Below are positions 1 to 7,535 of a stretch of DNA of 64,000 nucleotides, piece by piece. Each line of letters opens with the position of its first letter. Positions within the stretch are counted from its first letter, which is position 1. The stretch is from Devosia marina (GTDB taxonomy: Bacteria > Pseudomonadota > Alphaproteobacteria > Rhizobiales > Devosiaceae). The stretch is from positions 744,001 through 808,000 of the forward strand of contig NZ_WQRF01000001.1 in assembly GCF_009758415.1 (NCBI RefSeq), read 5' to 3'. The translations under genes and the position numbers were made by a program. The notes beneath the pieces are model-generated. The model ran no database searches, was not told where the DNA came from, and saw only the letters and a list, made by a program, of their open reading frames with translations.

Positions 1-486
1 GCCGATGGCCGGTCGCGCATTGCGCTCAAATGGCCCAACGATGTTCTGGCCGACGGCGCCAAGCTGGCCGGCATCCTGCTCGAAACCACCAAGACAGCCG
101 ATGGACGTCAAGCCGTCATCATCGGCATTGGCGTCAATGTGGTTGCGGCGCCAGAAGGGGTGCCCTATCCAGCAACCTCGTTGCAGGCTCTCGGCGTCGC
201 ACGCTCGGCAGAGGACGTGTTCGAGGCCCTGTCTGACGCTTGGGTGGACGCTTTCAGCCTCTGGAACGATGGCCAGGGCGTCGGCGCGGTACTTACCCGC
301 TGGCGGGGCGCTGCCGCAGGCATAGGCGCACCGGTGGCCATCAGCCAGGACGGCGTGGTGCGGCGGGGCATTTTTGAAACCATCGACTCCTCGGGTCGGT
401 TGATCATTCGCGACGACGACGGCGCGCGGCATCCGATCACGGCGGGCGATGTGCATTTTGGGGCAACGGCCAGCGCCCGAAGCTGA
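1..486 (+). CDS. birA: Biotin--[acetyl-CoA-carboxylase] ligase, C-terminal part
   Basis: The reading frame is open from the first base, so the start lies outside the window; 161 codons remain. Near the beginning it reads LKWPNDVL followed by KLAGILLE and VIIGIGVNV, which are the biotin-protein ligase catalytic-domain motifs (KWPND and the GIGxNV loop). The last ~50 residues fit the small SH3-like C-terminal domain of BirA. The enzyme activates biotin with ATP and transfers it to the biotin carboxyl carrier protein. Whether this copy has an N-terminal DNA-binding domain cannot be seen. The next gene, for RNase J, starts 74 nt later on the same strand, a pairing common in Hyphomicrobiales. Confidence 0.93.
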   Translation, partial: ADGRSRIALKWPNDVLADGAKLAGILLETTKTADGRQAVIIGIGVNVVAAPEGVPYPATSLQALGVARSAEDVFEALSDAWVDAFSLWNDGQGVGAVLTRWRGAAAGIGAPVAISQDGVVRRGIFETIDSSGRLIIRDDDGARHPITAGDVHFGATASARS

Positions 487-560
487 CCACAACATGAATG
501 GCAGGGCGGCCGGCGACCTCGAGATCGTCCGGCGTCCTCCCAGACAAAGGAAAAATACCC

Positions 561-2234
561 ATGGCTAAGAACCAAAGGGATGAACTCGTCTTCGTGCCGC
601 TCGGCGGCGTTGGCGAAATCGGCATGAACATGGCTGCCTATGGCTTCGGCCCGGCGCATCGCCGCAAATGGATCGTCGTCGATTGCGGGGTCAGCTTTGG
701 CGGCCCCGATCTGCCCGGCATCGAACTGATCATGGCCAATCCCGAATTTCTCGAGGAAAATGCCGACGACTTGCTGGCTTTGATCCTGACGCACAGCCAC
801 GAAGACCATTATGGCGCCGTGCTCGACCTCTGGCCCGTTTTTGACAAGCCCGTCTATGCGACCCCGTTTACCGCTGCCATGCTGGCCGCCAAGCGGGCAG
901 GGGATGGGATCGTTGAAAATGTCGATGTGACTATTATGCAGCCGGGCAAGCCGTTCGACGTCGGCCCCTTCACCATCGAGCCGATCAATGTTGCGCACTC
1001 GATCCCGGAATCGAACGCCATCCTGATCACCACGCCGATTGGCCGCGCCCTGCATACCGGCGACTGGAAGCTCGATCCGACCCCGGTGATCAGCGCACCA
1101 ACCAATTTTGATCGCCTCAAGAAGATCGGCGAGGACACGTCCTCACCGCTGGCGCTGATCTGCGACTCCACCAACGCAACCAAGGAAGGCGAAAGCCCAA
1201 GCGAACAGGAAGTCGGCGACAATCTCGCCAAGCTGATCGCTGATGCCCCGCACCGTGTTGCTGTCACGACCTTCGCCTCGAATGTCGGACGCGTGGTTTC
1301 CATCGTTCGCGCCGCCCATAAGGCAGGCCGCGAAGTGGTCCTTTCCGGGCGCTCGCTGCACCGGATCATGGGCATCGCCCGCGAGTTGGGCATGCTTGAA
1401 GGCTTGCCGACGCTGCACGACCAGGATGCCTATAAGTCCATTCCGCGCGACAAGTGCGTGCTGATTTGCACCGGCAGCCAGGGCGAGGCCCGTGCCGCCA
1501 TTGCCCGTATCGCACGCGGCGATCATCCGGTGATCGACCTCAATGCCGGCGATCGCATGATCTTCTCGTCCTGGGCGATTCCCGGCAATGAGCGCGAAGT
1601 CATCGACATTCAGAACCTGCTGATCGACAAGGGCGTCGAACTCGTCACCGCCAATGACGCACTCGTCCATGTCACCGGCCACCCCCGTCGCGGCGAGCTG
1701 CAGAAGCTCTACTCCTGGGTCAAGCCCGAAGTGCTGGTACCGGTACACGGCGAATCCGTGCATCTGCAGGCCCATGCCAACCTCGGCCGGGCAGAGGGCA
1801 TTCCCAATGTCTGCGAGGCTCGCAATGGCGATATGGTCCGGCTCTTCCCTGAGCCCATGGCCTATCCGGCCGAAGTGCGCACCGGCGAACTCTATCTCGA
1901 TGGCCTGGTGCTCTGCACCCCCGAGGAAAGCGGCGTAAAGGGCCGCCGCCGCCTGTCCTTTGGCGGCATGGTCATCGTCAGCCTCTGCGTCAATGGCGGT
2001 GGTCAGGTCGTTTCAGGCCCCGACCTGGTGGTCGAAGGCCTGCCCGAAACGGATGAGGAATCGGTTACCGACCTCATCGAAGACACCATTACCGGCGTCA
2101 TCAAGTCGATGCCCGCCAAGCGCCGCAGCGATACCGAAGTGCTCAACTCCGCCCTGTTCAAGGCCATCCGCAACGAGGTCAACGCTTTCTGGGGCCGCAA
2201 GCCCAACGTCTCGGTCTTCGTGCACCGGGTTTGA
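561..2234 (+). CDS. rnj: Ribonuclease J
   Basis: The protein has 557 residues, the usual length for RNase J, a metallo-beta-lactamase/beta-CASP nuclease with 5'-3' exo- and endonuclease activity in rRNA maturation and mRNA decay. The two-metal signature HSHEDH lies at residues 78-83. Further motifs are HTGDWKLD, the beta-CASP segment around TGSQGEARAA, and HVTGHPRRGE followed by VPVHGES near residue 400, which give the remaining metal ligands. I chose the ATG at 561, which opens with MAKNQRDELVFVPLGGVGEIGMN; the frame could extend to 498, but the extra residues do not look like the family. Cytoplasmic; most alphaproteobacteria have one such gene. Confidence 0.95.
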   Translation: MAKNQRDELVFVPLGGVGEIGMNMAAYGFGPAHRRKWIVVDCGVSFGGPDLPGIELIMANPEFLEENADDLLALILTHSHEDHYGAVLDLWPVFDKPVYATPFTAAMLAAKRAGDGIVENVDVTIMQPGKPFDVGPFTIEPINVAHSIPESNAILITTPIGRALHTGDWKLDPTPVISAPTNFDRLKKIGEDTSSPLALICDSTNATKEGESPSEQEVGDNLAKLIADAPHRVAVTTFASNVGRVVSIVRAAHKAGREVVLSGRSLHRIMGIARELGMLEGLPTLHDQDAYKSIPRDKCVLICTGSQGEARAAIARIARGDHPVIDLNAGDRMIFSSWAIPGNEREVIDIQNLLIDKGVELVTANDALVHVTGHPRRGELQKLYSWVKPEVLVPVHGESVHLQAHANLGRAEGIPNVCEARNGDMVRLFPEPMAYPAEVRTGELYLDGLVLCTPEESGVKGRRRLSFGGMVIVSLCVNGGGQVVSGPDLVVEGLPETDEESVTDLIEDTITGVIKSMPAKRRSDTEVLNSALFKAIRNEVNAFWGRKPNVSVFVHRV

Positions 2235-2265
2235 TGTCACGCGCAGAGGCAAATCAACGAGCTTG

Positions 2266-2412
2266 TTCGTCATCCCACCCTCATTCCCTCCCCATCGAGG
2301 TGAGGGAGGCGCAGGTTGCGATGACGGTGTTCATCGTCGCCCTCCCCCTTGTGGGGAGGGTAGCGAAGCTGGACGCCTAGCGTCCCTAGCGTAGCTAGGG
2401 TGGGGGTGAGAG
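2266..2412. repeat. Palindromic intergenic repeat, type A
   Basis: The gap between rnj and the DUF1467 gene is packed with inverted repeats. The clearest is CCCTCCCC (2340-2347) pairing with GGGGAGGG (2353-2360), then GGACGC/GCGTCC (2371-2376/2380-2385) overlapping CCCTAGC/GCTAGGG (2384-2390/2394-2400). The trailing TGGGGGTGAGAG is typical of dispersed REP-like elements in alphaproteobacterial intergenic DNA. No coding frame looks real. It may also end the rnj transcript, but no T tract follows. Confidence 0.7.
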
Positions 2413-2485
2413 CGGATCGAATGCGAGTTTCCCGCCGCGACACCGCGCCGCTTCCCACAGGCCCCAATCCGCGTTAGGTAGCCCT

Positions 2486-2737
2486 ATGCAGATCGCATCC
2501 CTCATCGCCGTCTATTTCGTGGTTTGGTGGCTCACCTTTGTGGCCGTCCTGCCCATCGGCAACCACAGCCACCATGAGAAGGGGGCTGAAATCGTCGCGG
2601 GGTCCGACCCCGGCGCACCGGTTGCCCCGCGCCTGATCTCGAAGATGCTGATCACCACTGCGCTGGCGGCCCTGTTTACCGCCCTTCTGCTGTGGGGCCT
2701 CAGCAACGAAACCCTGCAGGCCTACTGGAACCGCTGA
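2486..2737 (+). CDS. DUF1467 family small membrane protein
   Basis: An 83-residue protein with two predicted membrane segments, roughly residues 3-23 (IASLIAVYFVVWWLTFVAVLP) and 53-72, joined by a polar loop containing HSHHEKGAEIVAGSDPGAP. The N-terminal aromatic helix and the PGAP...PRL loop match the alphaproteobacterial DUF1467 family, which has no assigned biochemical function. It lies upstream of proS and lolC, its usual neighbourhood. The length is normal for the family. Inner-membrane location is predicted only from hydrophobicity. Confidence 0.85.
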   Translation: MQIASLIAVYFVVWWLTFVAVLPIGNHSHHEKGAEIVAGSDPGAPVAPRLISKMLITTALAALFTALLLWGLSNETLQAYWNR

Positions 2738-2743
2738 GGTCTC

Positions 2744-2800
2744 AAGCCTCTTCTTCCACTCGTGGAGAAGGTGGCGCGCAGCGCCGGATGAGGGGCTTCG
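2744..2800. repeat. Palindromic intergenic repeat, type B
   Basis: An imperfect hairpin CTTCTTCCAC / GTGGAGAAG is followed by GTGGCGCGCAGCGCCGG and ATGAGGGG. The same architecture (hairpin, then GTGGC..CGCAG..., then TGAGGG) recurs at 55288-55345, so the two are probably copies of one dispersed element. It fills most of the 96-nt gap before the yjbR-like gene. Confidence 0.6.
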
Positions 2801-2833
2801 AACCGACACTGAGGGGAAACCGCTCCAGCGGCG

Positions 2834-3148
2834 CTATTTCTTCGCTACCGCGTGGACATGCGCCAGCTCCAGCGCGGCCACGATGTCCGCCTCATTGGCC
2901 GAAGCAAGAGTCATGGTCGTCCAGCCCTGGCGCCCCCAGCCATTGTCGATGGCGCGGAATATCTCCGGCGCCACCACGCACTTCAGTTCCTGCTCGTCTG
3001 GCGTGAATTTGATATTGGCGCTTCGACCGTCGGCCGCCAGGGTTGCAAAGGTGCGTTTTACTTTGAATGCGACCCTGTCGAAATGCGGCGCGGAGATTGC
3101 CCCCGGCAGGCTCATCGCTATTCGCGTGAATGTTGCGGAATCGGTCAT
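2834..3148 (-). CDS. MmcQ/YjbR family protein
   Basis: A 104-residue cytoplasmic protein. The N-terminal SLPGAISAPHFDRVAFKV, the internal ATLAADGRSANIKFTPDEQ and the C-terminal WGRQGWTTMTLASANE follow the YjbR/MmcQ fold (double-wing DNA-binding-like, DUF419). The molecular function of the family is unknown. It is transcribed against its neighbours, and a strong minus-strand terminator lies just upstream (3163-3194), so it probably has its own transcription start in the 15 nt before its ATG or relies on weak read-through. Confidence 0.85.
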   Translation of the reverse strand: MTDSATFTRIAMSLPGAISAPHFDRVAFKVKRTFATLAADGRSANIKFTPDEQELKCVVAPEIFRAIDNGWGRQGWTTMTLASANEADIVAALELAHVHAVAKK

Positions 3149-3162
3149 AGCAACTTGTTCCT

Positions 3163-3194
3163 AAAACAAAAAAGCAGGGCACGAGGCCCTGCTT
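3163..3194 (-). terminator. Rho-independent terminator, minus strand
   Basis: Read on the minus strand, a 9-bp stem (3172-3180 with 3186-3194, AAGCAGGGC/GCCCTGCTT with a 5-nt loop) is followed by TTTTTTGTTTT. No minus-strand gene ends here: to the right the next annotated gene is proS on the plus strand, to the left yjbR begins. It therefore ends either an antisense transcript or an unannotated RNA. Confidence 0.75.
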
Positions 3195-3197
3195 GAA

Positions 3198-3305
3198 TGA
3201 GTTTGTTCGACAATACGTTGGTCTTAGGCGCGCTACGAAGCGGCTGCCAACGCTCCTCCCTTGACGTTGTCGACGTCCGGCGGTTTGGGCCGCCTTTGTT
3301 TTATT
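3198..3305 (+). ncRNA. Candidate structured small RNA with anti-Shine-Dalgarno motif
   Basis: Between yjbR and proS the DNA is a chain of hairpins without a convincing ORF. TTGT/ACAA is at 3203-3206/3210-3213. A 6-bp outer stem CGTTGG/CCAACG (3216-3221/3247-3252) encloses CGCT/AGCG (3231-3234/3239-3242). Then comes an unpaired CTCCTCCCTT (3253-3262), a 5-bp stem GACGT/ACGTC (3263-3267/3273-3277), and a GC stem GGCGG/CCGCC (3279-3283/3290-3294) followed by TTTGTTTTATT. Hairpins, an accessible CUCCUCCC and a terminator resemble rhizobial sRNAs that block ribosome binding sites (established for the NfeR1/alpha-r14 class). The 5' end is a guess. Strand is uncertain because the minus strand also has a terminator (3163-3194). 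Confidence 0.45.
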
Positions 3306-3444
3306 GCGGCGGACCCTAACAACAGAAAATCGCTCTGCCAAGTAGATTCTGCATAGCTTGCATGCTTGCATCGAATGGACGGTTGCGATTTGAGTGTGCA
3401 TCAACAAATCCTGCGAGTCGAAGCACCTTTTTGTCGGAGTTCCC

Positions 3445-4794
3445 ATGCGCCTTTCCCGCTATTTTCTGCCGGTGCTTCGTGATGTGCCCAAGGAAGCCGA
3501 GATCGTCTCGCACCGCCTGATGCTGCGCGCCGGCATGATCCGCCAGCAGGCCTCGGGCCTCTATTCCTGGCTGCCGCTCGGCTACAAAGTCTTGATGAAG
3601 GTGCAAAAGATCATCGAGGAGGAGCAGAACCGCTCCGGCGCGATTGAGCTGCTCATGCCCACCATCCAGTCCGCCGATCTCTGGCGCGAATCGGGCCGCT
3701 ACGACGCCTATGGCAAGGAGATGCTGCGCATCGAGGACCGGCACGAGCGCGAATTCCTCTATGGCCCCACCAATGAGGAGATGATCACCGACATCTTCCG
3801 CACCTATGTGAAGTCCTACAAGGACCTGCCGCTCAACCTCTACCACATCCAGTGGAAGTTCCGCGACGAGGTGCGTCCGCGCTTTGGTACCATGCGCTCC
3901 CGTGAATTCCTGATGAAGGATGCCTATAGCTTCGACTTGACCAAGGAAGACGCGGTCAGGGCCTATGAGCGCATGTTCGTGGCCTATCTGCGCACCTATG
4001 CCCGCATGGGGCTGACCGCCATTCCGATGCGCGCCGATACCGGCCCCATCGGCGGCGATCTCAGCCACGAATGGATCATTCTGGCCGAAACCGGCGAAAG
4101 CCAGGTCTTCTGCCACCGCGATCTGCTTGACAAGCCCATTCCCGGCCAGGACACCGATTTCATGGGCGATCTCAAGCCCATCTTCAACGACTGGACCTCG
4201 CTCTACGCCGCCACCGAGGAAATGGTTGACCAAGGCGAGTACGAAGCCGCCGTCCCCGAGGACAAGCGCGTTTCCGCCCGCGGCATCGAGGTTGGTCACA
4301 TCTTCTATTTCGGCACCAAATATTCCGAGCCCATGAAGGCCAGCGTCACTGGTCAGGATGGCAAGGAAACCATTGTGCATATGGGCTCCTATGGTATCGG
4401 CCTGACCCGCGTCGTGCCGGCCATCATCGAAGCCAGCCACGACGAAAACGGCATCATCTGGCCGGTTTCGGTCGCGCCCTTCGAGGCCGTCCTGATCAAT
4501 CTCAAGGCCGGCGACGCCGACACCGACGCGGCCTGCGAAAAGCTCTACAATGAGCTGAACGCAGCCGGCCTCGACATGCTCTATGATGATCGCGACCAGC
4601 CGGCCGGCTCCAAATTCGCCACCGCCGATCTGGTCGGCATTCCCTATCAGCTCATCCTGGGGCCGCGCGGCCTTAAATCGGGCGAAGTTGAAATCAAGCA
4701 TCGCAAGACCGGCGAGCGCGAATCGCTGCCGCTCACCGAGGCGGTCGCCCGTCTCAAGGGCCTGATCGAACCCCAACGGATGACCGACATTTGA
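3445..4794 (+). CDS. proS: Prolyl-tRNA synthetase, short alphaproteobacterial type
   Basis: A 449-residue class II synthetase that charges tRNA-Pro. Motif 2 is [21 protein letters not shown] at about residues 139-159, with TNEEMI just before it; motif 3 is [11 protein letters not shown] near residue 314; the C-terminal anticodon-binding domain includes [13 protein letters not shown]. At ~450 residues it lacks the inserted YbaK-like editing domain of the ~570-residue E. coli enzyme, as is normal in alphaproteobacteria, so mischarged Ala-tRNA-Pro must be cleared by another protein. The start is the ATG opening [15 protein letters not shown], with GGAG a few bases upstream. It overlaps lolC. Confidence 0.96.
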   Translation: MRLSRYFLPVLRDVPKEAEIVSHRLMLRAGMIRQQASGLYSWLPLGYKVLMKVQKIIEEEQNRSGAIELLMPTIQSADLWRESGRYDAYGKEMLRIEDRHEREFLYGPTNEEMITDIFRTYVKSYKDLPLNLYHIQWKFRDEVRPRFGTMRSREFLMKDAYSFDLTKEDAVRAYERMFVAYLRTYARMGLTAIPMRADTGPIGGDLSHEWIILAETGESQVFCHRDLLDKPIPGQDTDFMGDLKPIFNDWTSLYAATEEMVDQGEYEAAVPEDKRVSARGIEVGHIFYFGTKYSEPMKASVTGQDGKETIVHMGSYGIGLTRVVPAIIEASHDENGIIWPVSVAPFEAVLINLKAGDADTDAACEKLYNELNAAGLDMLYDDRDQPAGSKFATADLVGIPYQLILGPRGLKSGEVEIKHRKTGERESLPLTEAVARLKGLIEPQRMTDI

Positions 4795-6164
4795 CCGACA
4801 GCGCGCCAATGCCGAGGGGAGGCCGGGCAACCCGGCCATTCGCCCGTTTCGAATGGTTGATCGCCGGGCGCTATCTGCGCGCCCGCCGCAAGGAAGCCTT
4901 CATCTCGGTCATTGCCAGCCTCACCATGGTGGGCGTCGCCATTGGCGTCGCAACGCTCATCGTCGTCATGTCGGTGATGAACGGTTTCCGTGGCGAACTG
5001 CTCGACAAGATCCTGGGCCTGAATGGACATTTCACTGCCCATCCCATCGAGAGCCAGTTCACCGACTACAAGGAAACCGTGGCCGCCCTTGAGCAGGTCG
5101 ATGGCGTTTCCTTCGCCGTCTATTTCGTCGAGGGCCAGGTGCTGGCCTCCGGCCGTGGCTCGTCCACCGGCGTTTCCGTGCGCGGCATGGATGAGGAGAA
5201 TCTCAAGAAGCTCGATCTGCTCTACACTTCGGCAGAGCAGGGCGGCTTCGACCAGTGGGACGGCAGCCGGGGCGTCGCCATCGGCTATCGTCTGGCGCAA
5301 ACCTTGGGCGTCGGCATTGGCGATCAGGTGCAGATCATCAATCCCGATGGCGCCATGACGCCCTTCGGCTCGACCCCACAGATCCGCTCCTACCCGGTCA
5401 ATGCCATCTACAATCTGGGCATGGTCGAGTTCGACAGCTTCTTCATGTATATGCCGCTCGAGGCCGCGCAGGACTACTTCCGCATGGTCGACGAGGTCCT
5501 CAAGCCCGGCATGGAGCGGCTCGATCCGCTCGCCTCGGATGAAGAGATCGACGCCGCGTATGAGCGCGTCCCCCGCGCCACGGCCGTCGAAGTCTTCATC
5601 GACGATCCCGATGAAGTGGCCCTGATGCGCCAACGCCTGCAATCGGCGCCCGGCGTGCGCCCGCTGATCCTGACCGACTGGCAGCAGCGCAACGAAACCT
5701 TCTTCTCGGCCCTCCAGGTCGAGCGCGTGGTGATGTTCACCATTCTCTCCATGATCATCCTCGTGGCTGCCTTCAACATCATCTCCAGCCTCATCATGCT
5801 GGTGAAGGACAAGGGCGCCGACATTGCGGTGCTGCGTACCATGGGCGCCACGCGCGGGGCGATCATGCGCATTTTTTCCATCACCGGTACCGCCATCGGC
5901 GTCATCGGCACACTGGTGGGTACCGTTATTGGCCTGATCGTCGCCGCCAATGCAGAGGCCCTGCGCGCCTCGATTTCCAATCTTCTCGGTGTGACCCTGT
6001 TCCCGCCAGAAGTCTTCTTCCTGTCTTCGCTCCCCAGTCGCACCGATCCCACAGAGGTCACCGTGGTGGTGTGCATGGCCTTGGGCCTGAGCTTCCTGGC
6101 CACGCTCTATCCCGCCTGGCGCGCCGCGCAATATGACCCGGTCGAGGCCCTGCGTTATGAGTAA
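4791..6164 (+). CDS. lolC: Lipoprotein-releasing ABC transporter permease, LolC/LolE family
   Basis: A 457-residue inner-membrane permease of the LolCDE machine, which extracts outer-membrane lipoproteins and passes them to LolA. It has one N-terminal membrane helix (about residues 35-60, with [22 protein letters not shown]), a large periplasmic domain, and three C-terminal helices of the FtsX fold. Most alphaproteobacteria have one LolC/E-type permease, probably acting as a homodimer with LolD. The frame can start at a TTG overlapping the proS stop (TTGA at 4791-4794) or at the ATG at 4809; I give the longer form because of the tight coupling. lolD overlaps its end by 8 nt. Confidence 0.92.
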   Translation: MTDSAPMPRGGRATRPFARFEWLIAGRYLRARRKEAFISVIASLTMVGVAIGVATLIVVMSVMNGFRGELLDKILGLNGHFTAHPIESQFTDYKETVAALEQVDGVSFAVYFVEGQVLASGRGSSTGVSVRGMDEENLKKLDLLYTSAEQGGFDQWDGSRGVAIGYRLAQTLGVGIGDQVQIINPDGAMTPFGSTPQIRSYPVNAIYNLGMVEFDSFFMYMPLEAAQDYFRMVDEVLKPGMERLDPLASDEEIDAAYERVPRATAVEVFIDDPDEVALMRQRLQSAPGVRPLILTDWQQRNETFFSALQVERVVMFTILSMIILVAAFNIISSLIMLVKDKGADIAVLRTMGATRGAIMRIFSITGTAIGVIGTLVGTVIGLIVAANAEALRASISNLLGVTLFPPEVFFLSSLPSRTDPTEVTVVVCMALGLSFLATLYPAWRAAQYDPVEALRYE

Positions 6165-6843
6165 GCCCCATCTCAAGCTCTCCGGCGTCCATCGCCATTA
6201 TGGCGAAGGCGAGCGCCTTGTTCGCGTCCTGGAGGCCGCCGATCTGACCGTCGAGAGCGGCGAACTGGTTGCTCTTGTTGCGCCATCGGGGGCCGGCAAG
6301 TCCACGCTGCTGCACTTGTGTGGTTTGCTCGAATCCCCCCAAGGCGGCGAAATCGAAATCATCGGCCAGCCCACCAGTCGCCTCGGCGATCGCGCCCGCA
6401 CCCAGCTCCGGCGCTCGACCGTCGGCTATGTCTATCAGTTCCATCACCTGCTGCCCGAATTCACCGCACTCGAAAATGTGGTTATGCCGCAGCTCATCGC
6501 CGGCCAGGACCAGAAAAAGGCCGAGGCCAGGGCCATGGAACTGCTCGACCTGCTTGGTGTGTCGCCTCGGGCAGAACACCGCCCGGCCGAATTGTCCGGT
6601 GGTGAACAGCAGCGCATTGCCATCGCCCGCGCCGCCGCCAATCATCCTCGCGTCGTTTTGGCCGACGAACCTACGGGCAATCTTGATCCTGAAACCAGTG
6701 ATCTGGTGTTCGAAGCGCTCAAGGATCTGATCAAGAACGAAGGCGCCGCCGCCCTCATCGCCACCCACAATCACGACCTCGCCCGCCGCGCCGACCGAAT
6801 CGTCACGCTCAAGGGCGGCCTGGTGGTGCCTCACACGCTTTGA
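6157..6843 (+). CDS. lolD: Lipoprotein-releasing ABC transporter ATP-binding protein
   Basis: A 228-residue ATPase that powers lipoprotein release with the upstream permease. Visible motifs are Walker A ([11 protein letters not shown], ~residues 45-55), a Q-loop in [18 protein letters not shown], the ABC signature LSGGEQQR, Walker [13 protein letters not shown] and the switch histidine in IATHNHDLA. The [11 protein letters not shown] segment after the Q-loop is characteristic of LolD and FtsE-like ATPases that pair with FtsX-fold permeases. The ATG at 6157 lies inside the lolC end, so the two genes are translationally coupled. Confidence 0.94.
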   Translation: MSKPHLKLSGVHRHYGEGERLVRVLEAADLTVESGELVALVAPSGAGKSTLLHLCGLLESPQGGEIEIIGQPTSRLGDRARTQLRRSTVGYVYQFHHLLPEFTALENVVMPQLIAGQDQKKAEARAMELLDLLGVSPRAEHRPAELSGGEQQRIAIARAAANHPRVVLADEPTGNLDPETSDLVFEALKDLIKNEGAAALIATHNHDLARRADRIVTLKGGLVVPHTL

Positions 6844-7119
6844 GCCGTCCCGGAGGGCTGGGCGCACCGGTGGCGCGGCCGTTTGCATATTTCCACCCCC
6901 GCCAGACGTCACTCTCGGGCCCAAGCATCTAAATAAGTAATCCCCGCGCGCAAACCCTCCTTCATACTCCTCTCATCCCCGTCACACACGCGGCCCCGAC
7001 GCAGGGCCGGGCGGGGAGGCCGGGAAGAGGGGCGCCTCTTTACGCGGGTAGAAGCTCGGCAGCCGGACCTGCAATAACGGTACCGCCTGAATCCGGACCC
7101 GTGGAAAATCCGTGTTTCC

Positions 7120-7180
7120 GTGGCGAACGGCCAGTGGTCCGTTCTACCTATTTTCGGAAGGGCTACTGGCCGTTCGCTAC
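7120..7180 (+). ncRNA. Strong 18-bp hairpin, possible RNA element
   Basis: Positions 7120-7137 pair continuously with 7163-7180 (core GCGAACGGCCAGT / ACTGGCCGTTCGC), with TCCG/CGGA (7138-7141/7155-7158) continuing toward the loop. Two of the 18 pairs are G-U if the plus strand is the RNA (7122 with 7178, 7136 with 7164); on the minus strand these would be C-A mismatches, which favours plus-strand transcription. No T tract follows, so it is not a simple terminator. Function unknown. Confidence 0.5.
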
Positions 7181-7314
7181 CGTGCAACCGATAGCCGAGA
7201 GGCGAGGCGGCTCTTCCGCACGTCCCGAATCTTAACACCCGACAAAGCTCTCCTAACGAAATCCTAACTAAGAAACCCCTGTCCCCGGTTTCACCGCTGT
7301 TCCTGTCTGGACGA

Positions 7315-7329
7315 GAACAAACAGAGAAT
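7315..7329 (-). promoter_or_regulatory. Possible degenerate LexA box
   Basis: GAAC-AAACAGA-GAAT is one base from the alphaproteobacterial SOS consensus (GTTC-N7-GTTC on the other strand). It ends at a TATAAA (7329-7334) that could be a -10 element. A second one-mismatch site, GAAC-N7-AAAC, lies at 7336-7350. One such match in 500 nt is not rare by chance, so this is tentative. Confidence 0.3.
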
Positions 7330-7363
7330 ATAAAAGAACATTACAGAAACACGGGAGACCAAG

Positions 7364-7462
7364 ATGCTCGATTTTGTCAAAGACCTCGCCGCTTTCGTTA
7401 CCCTTGGCGCCTTCACCATCGGCTCGTTGACCTGGATGGATATCATCACCCATCTCGTGTGA
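7364..7462 (+). CDS. Putative 32-residue membrane peptide
   Basis: A short ORF, MLDFVKDLAAFVTLGAFTIG followed by SLTWMDIITHLV. It has a clear ribosome binding site (GGGAG nine bases before the ATG), one predicted membrane helix (about residues 8-26) and an acidic/basic N-terminus, a typical layout for a small single-pass inner-membrane protein. It lies 73 nt upstream of dnaE on the same strand, downstream of possible LexA sites. I do not recognise a named family. Caulobacter SidA is a precedent for a very small SOS-induced membrane protein, but there is no evidence of homology. It may alternatively be a leader ORF for dnaE. Confidence 0.5.
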   Translation: MLDFVKDLAAFVTLGAFTIGSLTWMDIITHLV

Positions 7463-7488
7463 TCCGCTGTGGATTGAAGCAACGGTGG

Positions 7489-7522
7489 TTTGACCCGGGC
7501 AAAGTGCTGCCGCAGGGTCAAA
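7489..7522 (+). promoter_or_regulatory. Inverted repeat just upstream of the dnaE ribosome binding site
   Basis: TTTGACCC (7489-7496) and GGGTCAAA (7515-7522) are perfect complements separated by 18 nt, and the second arm ends two bases before the AGGAGA ribosome binding site of dnaE. It could be a dimeric protein operator, an RNA hairpin affecting translation, or a weak attenuator. No T tract follows. Confidence 0.4.
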
Positions 7523-7535
7523 TCAGGAGATCCAT

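Larger units (their letters stand above)
6844..7363. other. 520-nt gene-free region between lolD and the small ORF before dnaE
   Basis: No convincing protein of 60 residues or more is encoded here. The region holds a short hairpin AAGAGG/CCTCTT (7025-7030/7035-7040) with a short T run that may end lolD transcription, a CCGGA/TCCGG pair around CGGTACCG (7063-7096), the 18-bp hairpin at 7120-7180, and an AT-rich segment (7260-7350) that is the likely promoter for the 32-codon ORF and dnaE. Confidence 0.6.

Noticed and set aside
3200..3300. A tmRNA-like tag reading frame (ending ALAAAS) on the minus strand
   Set aside because: No tRNA-like acceptor domain, resume motif or pseudoknots are visible, and the tag does not resemble alphaproteobacterial ssrA tags.
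3197..3319. A 40-residue plus-strand ORF starting MSLFDNTLVLGAL
   Set aside because: It coincides with the hairpin array and terminator, has no ribosome binding site and a random-looking composition, so an RNA explanation is better.
2892..3446. A 184-codon minus-strand frame covering the yjbR-proS gap
   Set aside because: It overlaps yjbR in another frame, runs straight through the terminator stem at 3163-3194 and has no recognisable domain.
3316..4839. A 507-codon open frame on the minus strand opposite proS
   Set aside because: It is the antisense shadow of proS in GC-rich DNA, with low-complexity Gly/Ala/Asp-rich sequence and no family motif. The same applies to the long antisense frames opposite lolC (4647-6176), dnaE (8418-9890), pyrH-frr (13330-14931), bamA (17282-18823) and pyrG (45970-46740).
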